DNA of 64,000 bases, from assembly GCA_034044135.1 (NCBI GenBank), contig CP139021.1, forward strand, positions 3,549,635 to 3,613,634. Reading direction: 5' to 3'. The notes below the pieces were generated by a model that searched no databases, was not told the origin of the DNA, and worked only from the letters and a program-made list of their open reading frames with translations. Source of the DNA: Flammeovirgaceae bacterium SG7u.111. Lineage in GTDB: Bacteria > Bacteroidota > Bacteroidia > Cytophagales > Flammeovirgaceae. Numbering within the stretch: position 1 is the stretch's first letter; the number at the start of each line of letters is the position of its first letter. A program made the position numbers and the translations under genes. Below, piece after piece: positions 26,187 to 35,593 of this stretch.

Positions 26187-28724
26187 ATGAAGATGAAAAG
26201 AATGTACCAATTACTATGGGCAATGGGTTTATTCCTGTTAAGCCTTACTAGCTGTAAAAATGAAAATATGGAAAAAGTAACTATCAATGAGGTGGATGGG
26301 CTAGCCGTCACTTGGGAACTGATTGGGAATATGACCGGTGGGGGAAAAGAAGACAGCTATTCATGTGCCTTCACACTCTTCAACAACACTAGCAAAACCC
26401 TCGCCTCGGACTGGACAATGTATTTCAACGACCTGCCCCGAAAATTTTTCCAAGACAGCACTGCAGCCCTCCAAGTCCAGCATATCAATGGAGATTTTTT
26501 CAAACTAAGCCCCTCCAGCACCTTTACCGACCTCCAACCCGGCGATTCCATTAGGGTTGAGATGAAAGGGCAATTTTGGGCGATAAAAGAATCGGATGCG
26601 CCTTGTGGGTTATATTTTGTATTTGAGATAGGAGAAGGAAAAGAATCAAAACCAAGTGCCGTCGTTGCCAATTTCACTGTAAAACCGTTTGACAGACCCG
26701 AGCAATACACCCGCTCTACATCCGACAAATATCCCCACCCCGACGCCAACTACCTCTTTGCCCAATACAAAGACCTTGAAAAGCTTCCGCTCAAGCAGAA
26801 AGATATTATTCCGAATGTAAAAAAAACTAAAAACAGCGAAGGGCAATTCGAGATCACAACCGAAACCATCATCCTATTCGAAAGGGAGCTGGAAAGCGAG
26901 TCTGAATTTTTGGCTGAGAAAGTAAAAGAAACTATTGGGTTGACGCTGGAAGCGCTTCAAGAAAGCAGTTCAGAGCTTAATTCTATTTCACTGTCAATCA
27001 ATTCATCCCTCTCAGAAGAAGGCTATGAGCTGAAGGTAAGCCCAAGCGGCGTTTCCATAGAAGGCGGAAGTGCCGCAGGCGTTTTCTACGGAATACAGAC
27101 CTTGGTTGCCATGCTACCAATAGAAGGGAAAGCGCCGCTAGAAAGCGTTGAACTAAATGACTTTCCCGACCTGAAATACAGAGGTTTACACCTCGATGTT
27201 TCAAGGAATTTCCATAGCAAAGAAAGCATACTCAAACTGCTCGACCTTATGGCGAGCTACAAGCTCAATAAGTTCCATTTCCACCTCACCGATGACGAAG
27301 GATGGCGACTGGAAATCCCGGGCTTGCCCGAGCTAACCGAGGTTGGTGCTTTCCGAGGCCATACCCAAGACGAACTTGAAAACTTATACCCTTCCTACGG
27401 TTCAGGCCCTTCTACCGAAAACACGGTTGGAAGTGGATTTTATTCGAAAGAAGAGTTTATCGAAATCTTGAACTTTGCCAAAGTAAGACACATTGAGGTC
27501 ATTCCAGAAATAGACTTGCCCGGCCATGCACGTGCAGCAATAGTTGCCATGAATGTCCGCTACAAAAAACTAATGGCGGAAGGCAAACAAGCCGAAGCAG
27601 AAGAATTTTTGTTGCACGATCCCCAGGACAAATCAGTCTACGCCTCTGTCCAAAACTATACAGACAACGTAGTATGTGTTTGTCAACCCTCGCTTTATAC
27701 TTTCCTAGAAAAAGTAGTTGCAGAAATAGATGAGATGTACGATGCTGCTGATTTGGAACTCAAAACCTTGCACACCGGAGGCGATGAAGTTCCCAAAGGC
27801 GTTTGGACAGCTTCACCCATCTGCGAAGACCTGAAAAAAGAAAATACTGACCTAAAAACTCCCCACGATTTGGGAAGTTATTTCCTAGAAAATTTCCACC
27901 AAATTCTTCACACTAGAGGCATCACCACAGCAGGCTGGGAAGAAATAGCTATGAAAGACCACACCACACCCAATCCTGAGTTCGCAAACAGCAACTTCCT
28001 GCCGTTTGTATGGAATACCGTAACTGGCTGGGGAGGCGAACAAACCCCTTACAAACTGGCTAACGAAGGCTATAAAGTTGTGCTCTGCAATGCGCCAAAC
28101 TTGTATTTTGACATGGCTTATAGCAAACATTCCCAAGAACCCGGCTACTACTGGGCAGGATTTGTTGGAGAAAAAGAAGTCTTTGACCTTCGACCTTTCG
28201 ATATATACGAATCGTTGGAAATGGGCATGAACGGAGAAAAACTTAGCCCCAGCGAAGACCAAACAAAATTGGAGAAAAAGGAAAACATCATTGGGGTGCA
28301 GGGACAGCTCTGGAGCGAAACGGTAAAGGGACAAGACATGTTGGAATACTATATTTTCCCCAAGCTGCTTAGCCTTGCCGAAAGGGCTTGGAATGCCGAG
28401 CCTACCTGGATGAAATCTGGAAAACCCGGTGCTTACAAAACAGCTTGGAATTCGTTTAAAAATGTGGTGGGGCAAAAAGAACTCCCGCGCTTAGGCAAGC
28501 AGGACGTAGCCTACCGAGTACCCCCTCCCGGGGCTAAAGTGATAGAAGGCAAGCTCGCCATCAACACGCTCTACCCCAACTTGGTGGTTAGGTACACCAC
28601 CGATGGCTCAGAACCTAATGCAGACTCCCCCCTAGCTAGTGAAAGCTTGACTCCTAATAGCAACATTAAGCTAAGGGCTTTTGACCAATTAGGCAGAGGA
28701 AGCAGGACGGTGGTGATGGAGTAG
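26187..28724 (+). CDS. GH20 beta-N-acetylhexosaminidase, lipoprotein
   Basis: 845 residues from the start at 26187. The frame is open further up to 26055 but that would begin inside the phasin terminator; the chosen start gives a lipoprotein signal ('GLFLLSLTSCKNE'). Order: N-terminal carbohydrate-binding (CHB_HEX-like) domain with 'GLAVTWELIGNMTGG', GH20b domain ('VSIEGGSAAGVFYGIQTL'), GH20 barrel ('KYRGLHLDVSRNFHSKES', 'FHFHLTDDEGWRLEIPGLPE'), catalytic Asp533-Glu534 in 'HTGGDEVPKGVW', and a C-terminal chitobiase-type domain ('VVRYTTDGSEPNADS'). It cleaves terminal GlcNAc or GalNAc from chitin oligomers or glycans at the cell surface or in the periplasm. Confidence 0.93.
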   Translation: MKMKRMYQLLWAMGLFLLSLTSCKNENMEKVTINEVDGLAVTWELIGNMTGGGKEDSYSCAFTLFNNTSKTLASDWTMYFNDLPRKFFQDSTAALQVQHINGDFFKLSPSSTFTDLQPGDSIRVEMKGQFWAIKESDAPCGLYFVFEIGEGKESKPSAVVANFTVKPFDRPEQYTRSTSDKYPHPDANYLFAQYKDLEKLPLKQKDIIPNVKKTKNSEGQFEITTETIILFERELESESEFLAEKVKETIGLTLEALQESSSELNSISLSINSSLSEEGYELKVSPSGVSIEGGSAAGVFYGIQTLVAMLPIEGKAPLESVELNDFPDLKYRGLHLDVSRNFHSKESILKLLDLMASYKLNKFHFHLTDDEGWRLEIPGLPELTEVGAFRGHTQDELENLYPSYGSGPSTENTVGSGFYSKEEFIEILNFAKVRHIEVIPEIDLPGHARAAIVAMNVRYKKLMAEGKQAEAEEFLLHDPQDKSVYASVQNYTDNVVCVCQPSLYTFLEKVVAEIDEMYDAADLELKTLHTGGDEVPKGVWTASPICEDLKKENTDLKTPHDLGSYFLENFHQILHTRGITTAGWEEIAMKDHTTPNPEFANSNFLPFVWNTVTGWGGEQTPYKLANEGYKVVLCNAPNLYFDMAYSKHSQEPGYYWAGFVGEKEVFDLRPFDIYESLEMGMNGEKLSPSEDQTKLEKKENIIGVQGQLWSETVKGQDMLEYYIFPKLLSLAERAWNAEPTWMKSGKPGAYKTAWNSFKNVVGQKELPRLGKQDVAYRVPPPGAKVIEGKLAINTLYPNLVVRYTTDGSEPNADSPLASESLTPNSNIKLRAFDQLGRGSRTVVME

Positions 28725-28773
28725 AGTTTTCTTAAAAAGCTTTTATAAGATTAGAAAAGCCGGCTTAGAGAAC

Positions 28774-28899
28774 GATATCCTCTCGCTCGGCTCTGTCGAG
28801 TGAGGAATATCTATCGGGCGTCCACGCCCAAGGTAGCCAGAGACTACAACAATACTTACCACTCCATGCTAAAGCTTGACAAGCTCTAGAGCCGAGAGG
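28774..28899 (+). promoter_or_regulatory. Mutually exclusive inverted repeats upstream of a lipoprotein gene
   Basis: A local hairpin (28774-28782 with 28802-28811) competes with a longer-range pairing (28779-28794 with 28888-28899, 12 pairs with a 4-nt bulge). Both use the same CTCTCG segment. This could be a regulatory leader or a remnant of a repeat element. Confidence 0.3.
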
Positions 28900-28935
28900 T
28901 AGGTGTACGATACAAACTCAACGATTATTTTTCAT

Positions 28936-29325
28936 ATGGAACACATCAAAAGATTAAGCCTAGTATTTTTCATTTTTATGCTGAGTTTACAGCTAACAGG
29001 TTGTAACCTTCGTCAAAAATTTCAGCAAAAAATTTGTGAAAGCGAAGTTGAAAGGCTTTCAAAAGAGAGCATTTATGGTACATTAGTAAAAAAGTACGAG
29101 GATTTGCAAAGTCATGGTATTGAGACCATACAGATTCGTCAAGAAGGCCATCTTTATGAGGTCAATTTTGCATCTCTATACCACGTACACCAGCTCTGGG
29201 ATCACCTAGAAGTGGGCGACAGCCTTGTTAAAGAAAATGGCTCTGCAACGTACAAGGTGTACCGTGACGGGTACAAATCGTTCGAGGTTACTTTGGAATG
29301 CCCGAAAATGCCAGATGGGGAGTAA
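28936..29325 (+). CDS. Small hypothetical lipoprotein
   Basis: 129 residues from the start at 28936, which gives a lipoprotein signal ('FFIFMLSLQLTGCNLRQ', lipobox LTGC). An earlier ATG at 28903 would add 11 unlikely residues. The mature part is charged and mixed alpha/beta, ending 'SFEVTLECPKMPDGE'. No family recognised. Single gene, convergent with argS, sharing its terminator. Confidence 0.7.
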   Translation: MEHIKRLSLVFFIFMLSLQLTGCNLRQKFQQKICESEVERLSKESIYGTLVKKYEDLQSHGIETIQIRQEGHLYEVNFASLYHVHQLWDHLEVGDSLVKENGSATYKVYRDGYKSFEVTLECPKMPDGE

Positions 29326-29390
29326 CCTTGTATCCTAACTCTCTGTAAGACACAGGTGTAAGCTGAAACAGCGACACATAAGACATCCTA

Positions 29391-29433
29391 AACCCAAAAA
29401 TGCCGTTGCTTAAAGCAACGGCATTTTTGGGTT
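29391..29433. terminator. Bidirectional stem-loop terminator
   Basis: Perfect 20-bp stem 29391-29410/29414-29433 with a 3-nt loop. It lies between the convergent lipoprotein gene and argS. Confidence 0.9.
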
Positions 29434-29472
29434 TTCATCAGCACATCGGCACATTAACCAATTAGCAAATCA

Positions 29473-31296
29473 TTACATCTTCTCAGGGACATCTACGCCT
29501 AGGAGGAACATGCCTTTGGCTATTATGCTTGAAACCTGCTCGGAAAGCAATACTCGCAACGATTTCTTTGCCACGTCCTCTTCGCCAAAGATAGAAAGCT
29601 CAGCATAGAATCGGCTGTAGGTTTTTGCCAAGTCATACACATAGTTGGCTACTACCGAAGGGGCATAATGCTCTCCAGCTTCCGCTACTTTTTGAGGATA
29701 ATTGGTGATCATTGAAATTACCTCCGACTCCAACGGGTGCAACTCGGTGAGCTGAGCCGTGTCCAGTTCTTTGTAGTCTATTCCATCCAGCTCCGCTTTG
29801 CGGATAATCGCACGAATCTTTGCATGGGTGTATTGGATATAAACACCTGTGTTGCCTTGGAAATCAATCGATTCTTCTGGGTTGAAAAGCATGCGCTTCT
29901 TCGGATCGACTTTCAGCAAATAATATTTCAACGCACCTAAGGCTAGCATACTGTACAGTTTCTGTGCTTCCTCACTTGAGAAATCATCTATTTTGCCCAA
30001 CACTTCGGTACGCTCTTTCGCTGTAGCGGTCATATCTGCTATCAGATCGTCTGCATCAACCACCGTTCCCTCACGAGATTTCATCTTGCCCGATGGCAAA
30101 TCGACCATGCCGTAGGAAAGATGGAAAATTCCATCGGCATAGCTCCTGCCAAGCTTTTGCATGATAAGCTTCAATACTTTGAAGTGGTAATCTTGCTCAT
30201 TGCCCACCACGTAGACCGACTGCTGCATGGGAAAATCCTTAAACTTCAAATCGGCCGTTCCCATATCTTGGGTCATGTATACCGAAGTACCATCCGAACG
30301 GAGCAACAACTTTTCGTCCAAGCCATCAGGAGTCAGGTCTACCCAAACAGAACCGTCATCCCTACGGTAGAAAACACCTTTTCCCAACCCTTCTTCCACT
30401 ACTTCTTTCCCCAACAAATAGGTTTCAGATTCTTGGTAAATCTTGTCGAAGCTCACGCCCATAGCTGTGTAAGTAGCATTGAAGCCATCGTACACCCAAC
30501 CGTTCATTTTCTTCCAAAGCGCAACAGTTTCGGTATCTCCTTCTTCCCATTTTCGCAACATTTCCTTTGCTTCCAGCATCAAAGGAGCTTCCTTTTCAGC
30601 CCGGTCTTTCAACGCTTTTTCCTCTGCTTCTGCATTCTCTGCTTTCAGCTTTTCAAGCAGCTCGCTTATTTCCTTTTTATATTCTTGGTCGTACTTTACA
30701 TAGTAATTCCCAACCAGCTTATCTCCCTTCAGGTCAGCAGTTGGCGTTTCCCCATTCCCAAATTTTTGGTAAGCCAACATCGACTTACAGATGTGGATGC
30801 CACGGTCGTTCACTAAGTTGGTTTTGAGCACATCGTAACCGCAGGCTTCCATGATTCGGGCTACAGAAAAGCCTAGAAAGTTATTTCGCAAGTGCCCTAA
30901 GTGCAAGGGTTTGTTGGTGTTGGGAGAAGAATATTCCACCATCACTTTTTCCCCTTTGCTAGGCAGCTTACCAAAATCAGTATCACTTGAAATTTTCTTC
31001 AACTCACCTGCCCAAAAAGCATCGGCTATCACGAAGTTTAAGAATCCTTTCACCACATTGAACCCTGTTACCACAGAAACTTTTTCCTGCAAAAATTGCC
31101 CAATCAGTTCGCCTGTTTCCTCAGGTTTTTTCTTCGAGATTTTTAAAAATGGGAAAGTCACGAAGGTATATGTACCTTCAAAATCTTTTCTGGTAGGCTG
31201 TAGGGCAACTTTCCCTTCTTCCAATTTTTCTCCAAATACCTCTTCAAACGCTGCGTAAATCCCTTCGCAAATCTGCTTTTCTACTACCGAAGCCAT
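29473..31296 (-). CDS. argS: Arginine--tRNA ligase
   Basis: 607 residues, normal class I ArgRS length. It charges tRNA-Arg with arginine. The 'HLGH' version of the HIGH motif is at residues 132-135 within 'EYSSPNTNKPLHLGHLRNN'; 'GKMKSREGTVVDADDLI' takes the place of KMSKS. An N-terminal Arg-tRNA synthetase additional domain (1-85) and a C-terminal DALR anticodon-binding domain ('YIQYTHAKIRAIIRKAE' onward) are present. Convergent with the lipoprotein gene. Housekeeping, complete and intact. Confidence 0.98.
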   Translation of the reverse strand: MASVVEKQICEGIYAAFEEVFGEKLEEGKVALQPTRKDFEGTYTFVTFPFLKISKKKPEETGELIGQFLQEKVSVVTGFNVVKGFLNFVIADAFWAGELKKISSDTDFGKLPSKGEKVMVEYSSPNTNKPLHLGHLRNNFLGFSVARIMEACGYDVLKTNLVNDRGIHICKSMLAYQKFGNGETPTADLKGDKLVGNYYVKYDQEYKKEISELLEKLKAENAEAEEKALKDRAEKEAPLMLEAKEMLRKWEEGDTETVALWKKMNGWVYDGFNATYTAMGVSFDKIYQESETYLLGKEVVEEGLGKGVFYRRDDGSVWVDLTPDGLDEKLLLRSDGTSVYMTQDMGTADLKFKDFPMQQSVYVVGNEQDYHFKVLKLIMQKLGRSYADGIFHLSYGMVDLPSGKMKSREGTVVDADDLIADMTATAKERTEVLGKIDDFSSEEAQKLYSMLALGALKYYLLKVDPKKRMLFNPEESIDFQGNTGVYIQYTHAKIRAIIRKAELDGIDYKELDTAQLTELHPLESEVISMITNYPQKVAEAGEHYAPSVVANYVYDLAKTYSRFYAELSIFGEEDVAKKSLRVLLSEQVSSIIAKGMFLLGVDVPEKM

Positions 31297-31520
31297 GATA
31301 TATATCTTATATGTTGAGTTCTAAAGATTTTCAATTCCGAATTCAAGGAGGGCAAAATTAGAATTTTTTTAACAAAATAAGGGCTTGCGTCATTCGGGCT
31401 TTATGCTTAACTTGTTTTTAATTGATAGAGGCTGAGGTTTTCAACTCACAAAACAAGGCAGCTAGAGTTTGAGAACAGCGCAACATATGGTATTTTTTTT
31501 AAACTTCAACAAACCCGAAC

Positions 31521-31964
31521 ATGAAACTTGGAACTCTAACAATGAAGGCTGAAAGTATAGACAAAGGACTTATAGCAATAATTGAGAAGAAAAACTTTCT
31601 CAATCAGCTAGGTTATGACGATGAAACCTACGACCAAGTAGAAGATGAGCTGCACGACCTAGAAGATGAATTTGTAGAAGATTATGGGTATGAATTGGAA
31701 AAGGTGCTCAAAGAAGTTCATGATGAATTTTGCCCCGACACAGATTTGCTTTCCCCCTTGAGCTACATTGCCCAAGAGTACAGGCATGTTGGGCAAAATG
31801 AAATTGGACCAACCTTCGATGTGTCCCACGATCAAGGGGTTTTTGTAGAAGTCGATAACTACGAGCAAAAGCCTACCAAGTTGGTGATCTTGCCCAATCC
31901 TCTCCGCATTATCCTCAACATAGATCAATCTACCCGAAGGAAACTTTGGTCGGTAAATGATTAG
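31521..31964 (+). CDS. Conserved hypothetical acidic protein
   Basis: 147 residues, no signal peptide, strongly acidic first half ('DQVEDELHDLEDEFVEDYG'), with 'CPDTDLLSPLSYIAQEY' in the centre and a basic end ('RIILNIDQSTRRKLW'). I have the impression of a widespread Bacteroidota family without a name but cannot place it. An alternative ATG lies 7 codons downstream. It is divergent from argS. Function unknown. Confidence 0.75.
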   Translation: MKLGTLTMKAESIDKGLIAIIEKKNFLNQLGYDDETYDQVEDELHDLEDEFVEDYGYELEKVLKEVHDEFCPDTDLLSPLSYIAQEYRHVGQNEIGPTFDVSHDQGVFVEVDNYEQKPTKLVILPNPLRIILNIDQSTRRKLWSVND

Positions 31965-32292
31965 CTTACCGATAAGAAAATCACCTCTACTATACTTACT
32001 TTACTTTGCCATTCGGAAGCTTCTGAAGGGTATTTTTTATTCGTATGACGATATTGATATTGTAATGAACATTTGGGACTAATAAGGGCAAGCCTATTTT
32101 ATAAGGCATGAAACAAGTTCCGCGCCTTATTGGAAAACTTTCACCCCACATATAGACCTATCATTGAAAATACCTGCCCAAATCCAGCTTCATTGTTTTT
32201 ATACCCTTCCGCATATTTATTATATTCGCAAAATCCAAAACCAGCTTTGGATTGTTAAAAATACAGATAAGGTGAAACTAAACATAAACCCA
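31965..32292. other. Intergenic region before the PIG-L gene
   Basis: 328 bp. The downstream frame is open from 32164 (TTG) but lacks a signal peptide there, so I treat it as non-coding leader. No clear promoter seen. Confidence 0.4.
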
Positions 32293-34836
32293 ATGAAGAT
32301 ACCAGCAAGCTTGGGCAAAGCATTGTCCCTCGTTATTTTGGCTCAACTATCCCTTTTGGCTTCGGTCTTTGCGCAAGCAGGGCCTGAGCGCTCCAAAAGT
32401 GCTTCGGAGATAAAGCAAGCCCTGCAAAAGATGCAGGTAGTAGGCACGGTGCTCTACGTAGCCGCCCATCCCGATGACGAAAATACCAGAATGATCACCT
32501 ATATGGCCAACGATGTGGGCGTGGAAACAGCTTATCTTTCCCTCACCCGTGGCGACGGCGGGCAGAACCTGATAGGCAAGGAAGTCCGCGAGCAAATGGG
32601 CTTGATCCGTACGCAAGAGCTCCTTGCCGCAAGGCGTACCGATGGTGGACAGCAGTTTTTCTCCCGAGCCAATGACTTTGGTTACTCAAAGCACCCGACA
32701 GAGACCCTGAACATCTGGGACAAGGAGCAAGTACTTGGCGACGCGGTTTGGGTAATCCGAAAGTTCCGCCCCGATGTAATCATCACCCGCTTCTCTCCAG
32801 GTAGAGATGGGAAAACCCACGGACATCACACTACTTCTGCCAAGATCGCCTTAGAAGCGTTCTCGGCAGCAGCCGACCCAACTCGCTATCCTGAGCAACT
32901 GAAGTACGTAGAACCGTGGCAAGCCAAAAGAATTGTATGGAACACATCTTCTTGGTTTTTCCGTAGCCAAAAGAATCCTGATATGTCCAAGTATTTACAA
33001 GTGGATGTAGGAACATTCAACCCATTGCTAGGGAAATCGCACGGGGAAATCGCCGCAGCCAGCCGAAGTATGCACAAAAGCCAAGGCTTTGGTGCTGCCA
33101 TGCAACGAGGCATGGAAATAGAATATCTAGAGCACTTAGCAGGGGACAGCGCAACCACGGATTTGTTTGAAGAAATAGATTTGACGTGGGCACGCATAAA
33201 AGGAAGTGACAAGGTGAGTAAAACCTTGAAAGCTGCGCTTACAGACTTTGACATGGAGAAGCCTCATGAAAGCATTCCCCAATTATTGGAAGCCTTGGCA
33301 GAACTCAAAAAGCTTCCTCAGGAAAATCATTATGTGAAAATAAAAATCCAGCAATTGGAATCCCTTATTGTCCAGTGCGCAGGGATTTGGGGTGAGGCGA
33401 GCAGCCCTGTTTTTAGCGTAACCCCTGGGGATAGTTTGAAAATTGATACAAGGATTATCAAGCGTAGCCCTTACAATGTAAAGATTAAGCAAATTGTTTA
33501 TGGAATTGGGGAAAAGGTAAGTGCCATCAACCTTGAGGAAAATAAAATGGCGAGTTCGGAAGAGACTTTCCTTTTGCCAAAAGGGACTCCACTATCTCAG
33601 CCTTACTGGATAAAAGAAACACCTACCTTGGGGATGTTCGTGGTGAATGATCAGACGCTTATTGGTAAGCCAGAAAACGACCCGTCCTTATCTGTTGCCT
33701 TCCAGCTTCAGTTTGAAGGGGAATATCCTGCAACCATCTCTCTCAATACACCGCTGATGTACCGCTGGGTAGATCCTGTTGACGGTGAGCGTTACCGCCC
33801 ATTGGCCATTACTCCACCGGTAACCGCAAATATTGAAGAGCAAGTGTACATCTATGCAGACAAAACAAATAAGAAGATCAATGTGCTGCTGAAATCCCAC
33901 ACAGCTGGGGCAAAAGGCGACTTGGTGCTTGAGCTACCAGAAGGTTGGGGCGTTTCTCCAGAGAAAAAGGCATTTGAACTGGCAGAAAAAGGTGATGAGC
34001 TCAACGTTACCTTCAAAATCACTCCGCCAGAAGGGCAATTTGTAGGGAAGGCAAAAGCAGTAGTGAAGATGGGGGGAGAAAGTTATAATTACTCTCTCAA
34101 AGTAATTGATTACGCACACATTCCTATCCAAACAATTTTCCCTCCTGCCGAGGCAAAGCTTGCCAAGCTGGATATTCAAACCACCAACAAGCGGATAGGC
34201 TACATTATGGGTGCTGGCGATGCCGTTCCCGAAGCTTTGCAGCAAATTGGCTACTCGGTTGACCTACTCAGCGATACCGAGATGTCCCCAGAAAATCTTA
34301 GGCAATACGATGCCATCATCGTTGGCGTAAGAGCCTACAACACAAATCCTCGTCTCAAGTATCACCAAGATATGTTGATGGATTTTGTGGAAAAAGGCGG
34401 AAACATGATCGTCCAGTACAACACTTCCCACCGATTGGTAACGGAGGACGTTGGGCCATATCCAATCACACTCTCTAGGGACAGGGTTACTGTAGAAGAA
34501 GCTCCTGTAAAGTTCTTGAAGCCAAGCCACGAGGTGCTTAGCTATCCAAATACAATTACAGAAGCCGATTTCAACGGATGGGTACAGGAACGGGGCTTGT
34601 ACTTCCCCAACAAATGGGATGAAAAGTATGAGGCTATCTTAGAAATGAACGATCCTGGGGAAGATGCAAGGCAAGGCAGCTTGCTAGTCACCAAATATGG
34701 TGAAGGAAACTATATTTACACTGGACTATCCTTCTTTAGAGAGCTTCCTGCGGGTGTGCCGGGTGCTTACCGTTTGCTTTCTAACCTCATAGAATATGGC
34801 AAAAAGCCTCCTTTGAAAGTAGAAAAACCAAGATAG
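32293..34836 (+). CDS. Secreted PIG-L family deacetylase with C-terminal gatase/ThuA-like domain
   Basis: 847 residues. Start 32293 gives a signal peptide ('SLVILAQLSLLASVFAQ'). The PIG-L zinc-deacetylase domain follows: 'AAHPDDE' at residues 57-63 and the metal motif H176-G-H178-H179. PIG-L enzymes remove N-acetyl groups from GlcNAc-type sugars. Residues about 320-600 form beta-sandwich regions; the last 200 residues ('RIGYIMGAGDAVPEALQQIG', 'YDAIIVGVRAYN', 'GGNMIVQYNT') look like a class I gatase/ThuA-like Rossmann domain. This large layout recurs in Bacteroidota. The substrate is not known; an extracellular or periplasmic amino-sugar is likely. GH20 a few kilobases upstream may act on the same material. 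Confidence 0.88.
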   Translation: MKIPASLGKALSLVILAQLSLLASVFAQAGPERSKSASEIKQALQKMQVVGTVLYVAAHPDDENTRMITYMANDVGVETAYLSLTRGDGGQNLIGKEVREQMGLIRTQELLAARRTDGGQQFFSRANDFGYSKHPTETLNIWDKEQVLGDAVWVIRKFRPDVIITRFSPGRDGKTHGHHTTSAKIALEAFSAAADPTRYPEQLKYVEPWQAKRIVWNTSSWFFRSQKNPDMSKYLQVDVGTFNPLLGKSHGEIAAASRSMHKSQGFGAAMQRGMEIEYLEHLAGDSATTDLFEEIDLTWARIKGSDKVSKTLKAALTDFDMEKPHESIPQLLEALAELKKLPQENHYVKIKIQQLESLIVQCAGIWGEASSPVFSVTPGDSLKIDTRIIKRSPYNVKIKQIVYGIGEKVSAINLEENKMASSEETFLLPKGTPLSQPYWIKETPTLGMFVVNDQTLIGKPENDPSLSVAFQLQFEGEYPATISLNTPLMYRWVDPVDGERYRPLAITPPVTANIEEQVYIYADKTNKKINVLLKSHTAGAKGDLVLELPEGWGVSPEKKAFELAEKGDELNVTFKITPPEGQFVGKAKAVVKMGGESYNYSLKVIDYAHIPIQTIFPPAEAKLAKLDIQTTNKRIGYIMGAGDAVPEALQQIGYSVDLLSDTEMSPENLRQYDAIIVGVRAYNTNPRLKYHQDMLMDFVEKGGNMIVQYNTSHRLVTEDVGPYPITLSRDRVTVEEAPVKFLKPSHEVLSYPNTITEADFNGWVQERGLYFPNKWDEKYEAILEMNDPGEDARQGSLLVTKYGEGNYIYTGLSFFRELPAGVPGAYRLLSNLIEYGKKPPLKVEKPR

Positions 34837-34868
34837 GTTTATCTATAAAAAGAAATTGGTCGTTATGG

Positions 34869-34898
34869 AAAAGGGTGTAGCAAAAGCTGCATCCTTTT
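34869..34898 (+). terminator. Stem-loop terminator
   Basis: 13-bp RNA stem with two G-U pairs (34869-34881 with 34886-34898), loop AAAA, followed by a T/C-rich run. It ends the PIG-L gene. Confidence 0.65.
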
Positions 34899-34981
34899 TC
34901 CTTTTAAAAATTTCCTGTTGCCAGAAAAATTGCGGCAAAGAGATTGCTATTAAACCATTTTCAAATTTAATCTAGCGAAAC

Positions 34982-35515
34982 ATGATCAAAAAGACATTAA
35001 CTGCACTTGCTCTTTCATTTTTACTTTTTAGCTGTAGCCAAATTGATGAACTCACACAATTCAACTTGGATTACGATGCTTCTGTTGTCATATCCTCTTC
35101 TACAGTTCTCGATTTGCCTTTTACGGTAATCACTCCAGAAATAGAATCTAATTCTGAATCGGAATTCGCTGTGAACAACACAAAAAAAGACTTGATAGAG
35201 GAAATCGTATTAACCAAATTGACGCTAACAATTACCTCTCCTACAGATGGAAACTTTGATTTCTTAGAATCTACTTCTATCTACATTTCTGCTGATGGAT
35301 TGGATGATGTAGAAATTGCCTCAAAGACAAATATTGGCAATGGGGTTGGGAATTTCCTTGAACTGGAAACCTCAGGAGTGAACCTAAAAGAGTATGTGAT
35401 AAAAGATAACTTCACACTCAAATTAAAGAATGTGACGGATGAACTCATCACTTCTGACCACCACATCGACATCCATTCAGAATTCTTTGTAGATGCAAAG
35501 ATCTTGGGGCAGTAA
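34982..35515 (+). CDS. Hypothetical lipoprotein
   Basis: 177 residues with a lipoprotein signal ('LTALALSFLLFSCSQID', lipobox LFSC). The mature protein is Ser/Thr-rich and all-beta in appearance, with 'LTKLTLTITSPTDGNFDFLE' and 'DNFTLKLKNVTDELITSDHH', as in small Bacteroidota surface lipoproteins. No named family recognised. It follows the PIG-L gene after a terminator, so it is probably transcribed separately. Confidence 0.72.
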   Translation: MIKKTLTALALSFLLFSCSQIDELTQFNLDYDASVVISSSTVLDLPFTVITPEIESNSESEFAVNNTKKDLIEEIVLTKLTLTITSPTDGNFDFLESTSIYISADGLDDVEIASKTNIGNGVGNFLELETSGVNLKEYVIKDNFTLKLKNVTDELITSDHHIDIHSEFFVDAKILGQ

Positions 35516-35534
35516 AAAATTTACAGGCACATAC

Positions 35535-35570
35535 AAAAGGGCACATCTTGAAACCAAGATGTGCCCTTTT
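35535..35570. terminator. Bidirectional stem-loop terminator
   Basis: Perfect 16-bp stem 35535-35550/35555-35570, loop AAAC, with T-run. It separates the convergent lipoprotein and GH3 genes. Confidence 0.9.
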
Positions 35571-35593
35571 ACTTTTAAGGGAAAGCTATTCAA

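Noticed and set aside
32164-32292. N-terminal extension of the PIG-L protein
   Set aside because: TTG start and 43 residues ahead of a typical signal peptide; the ATG at 32293 is preferred.
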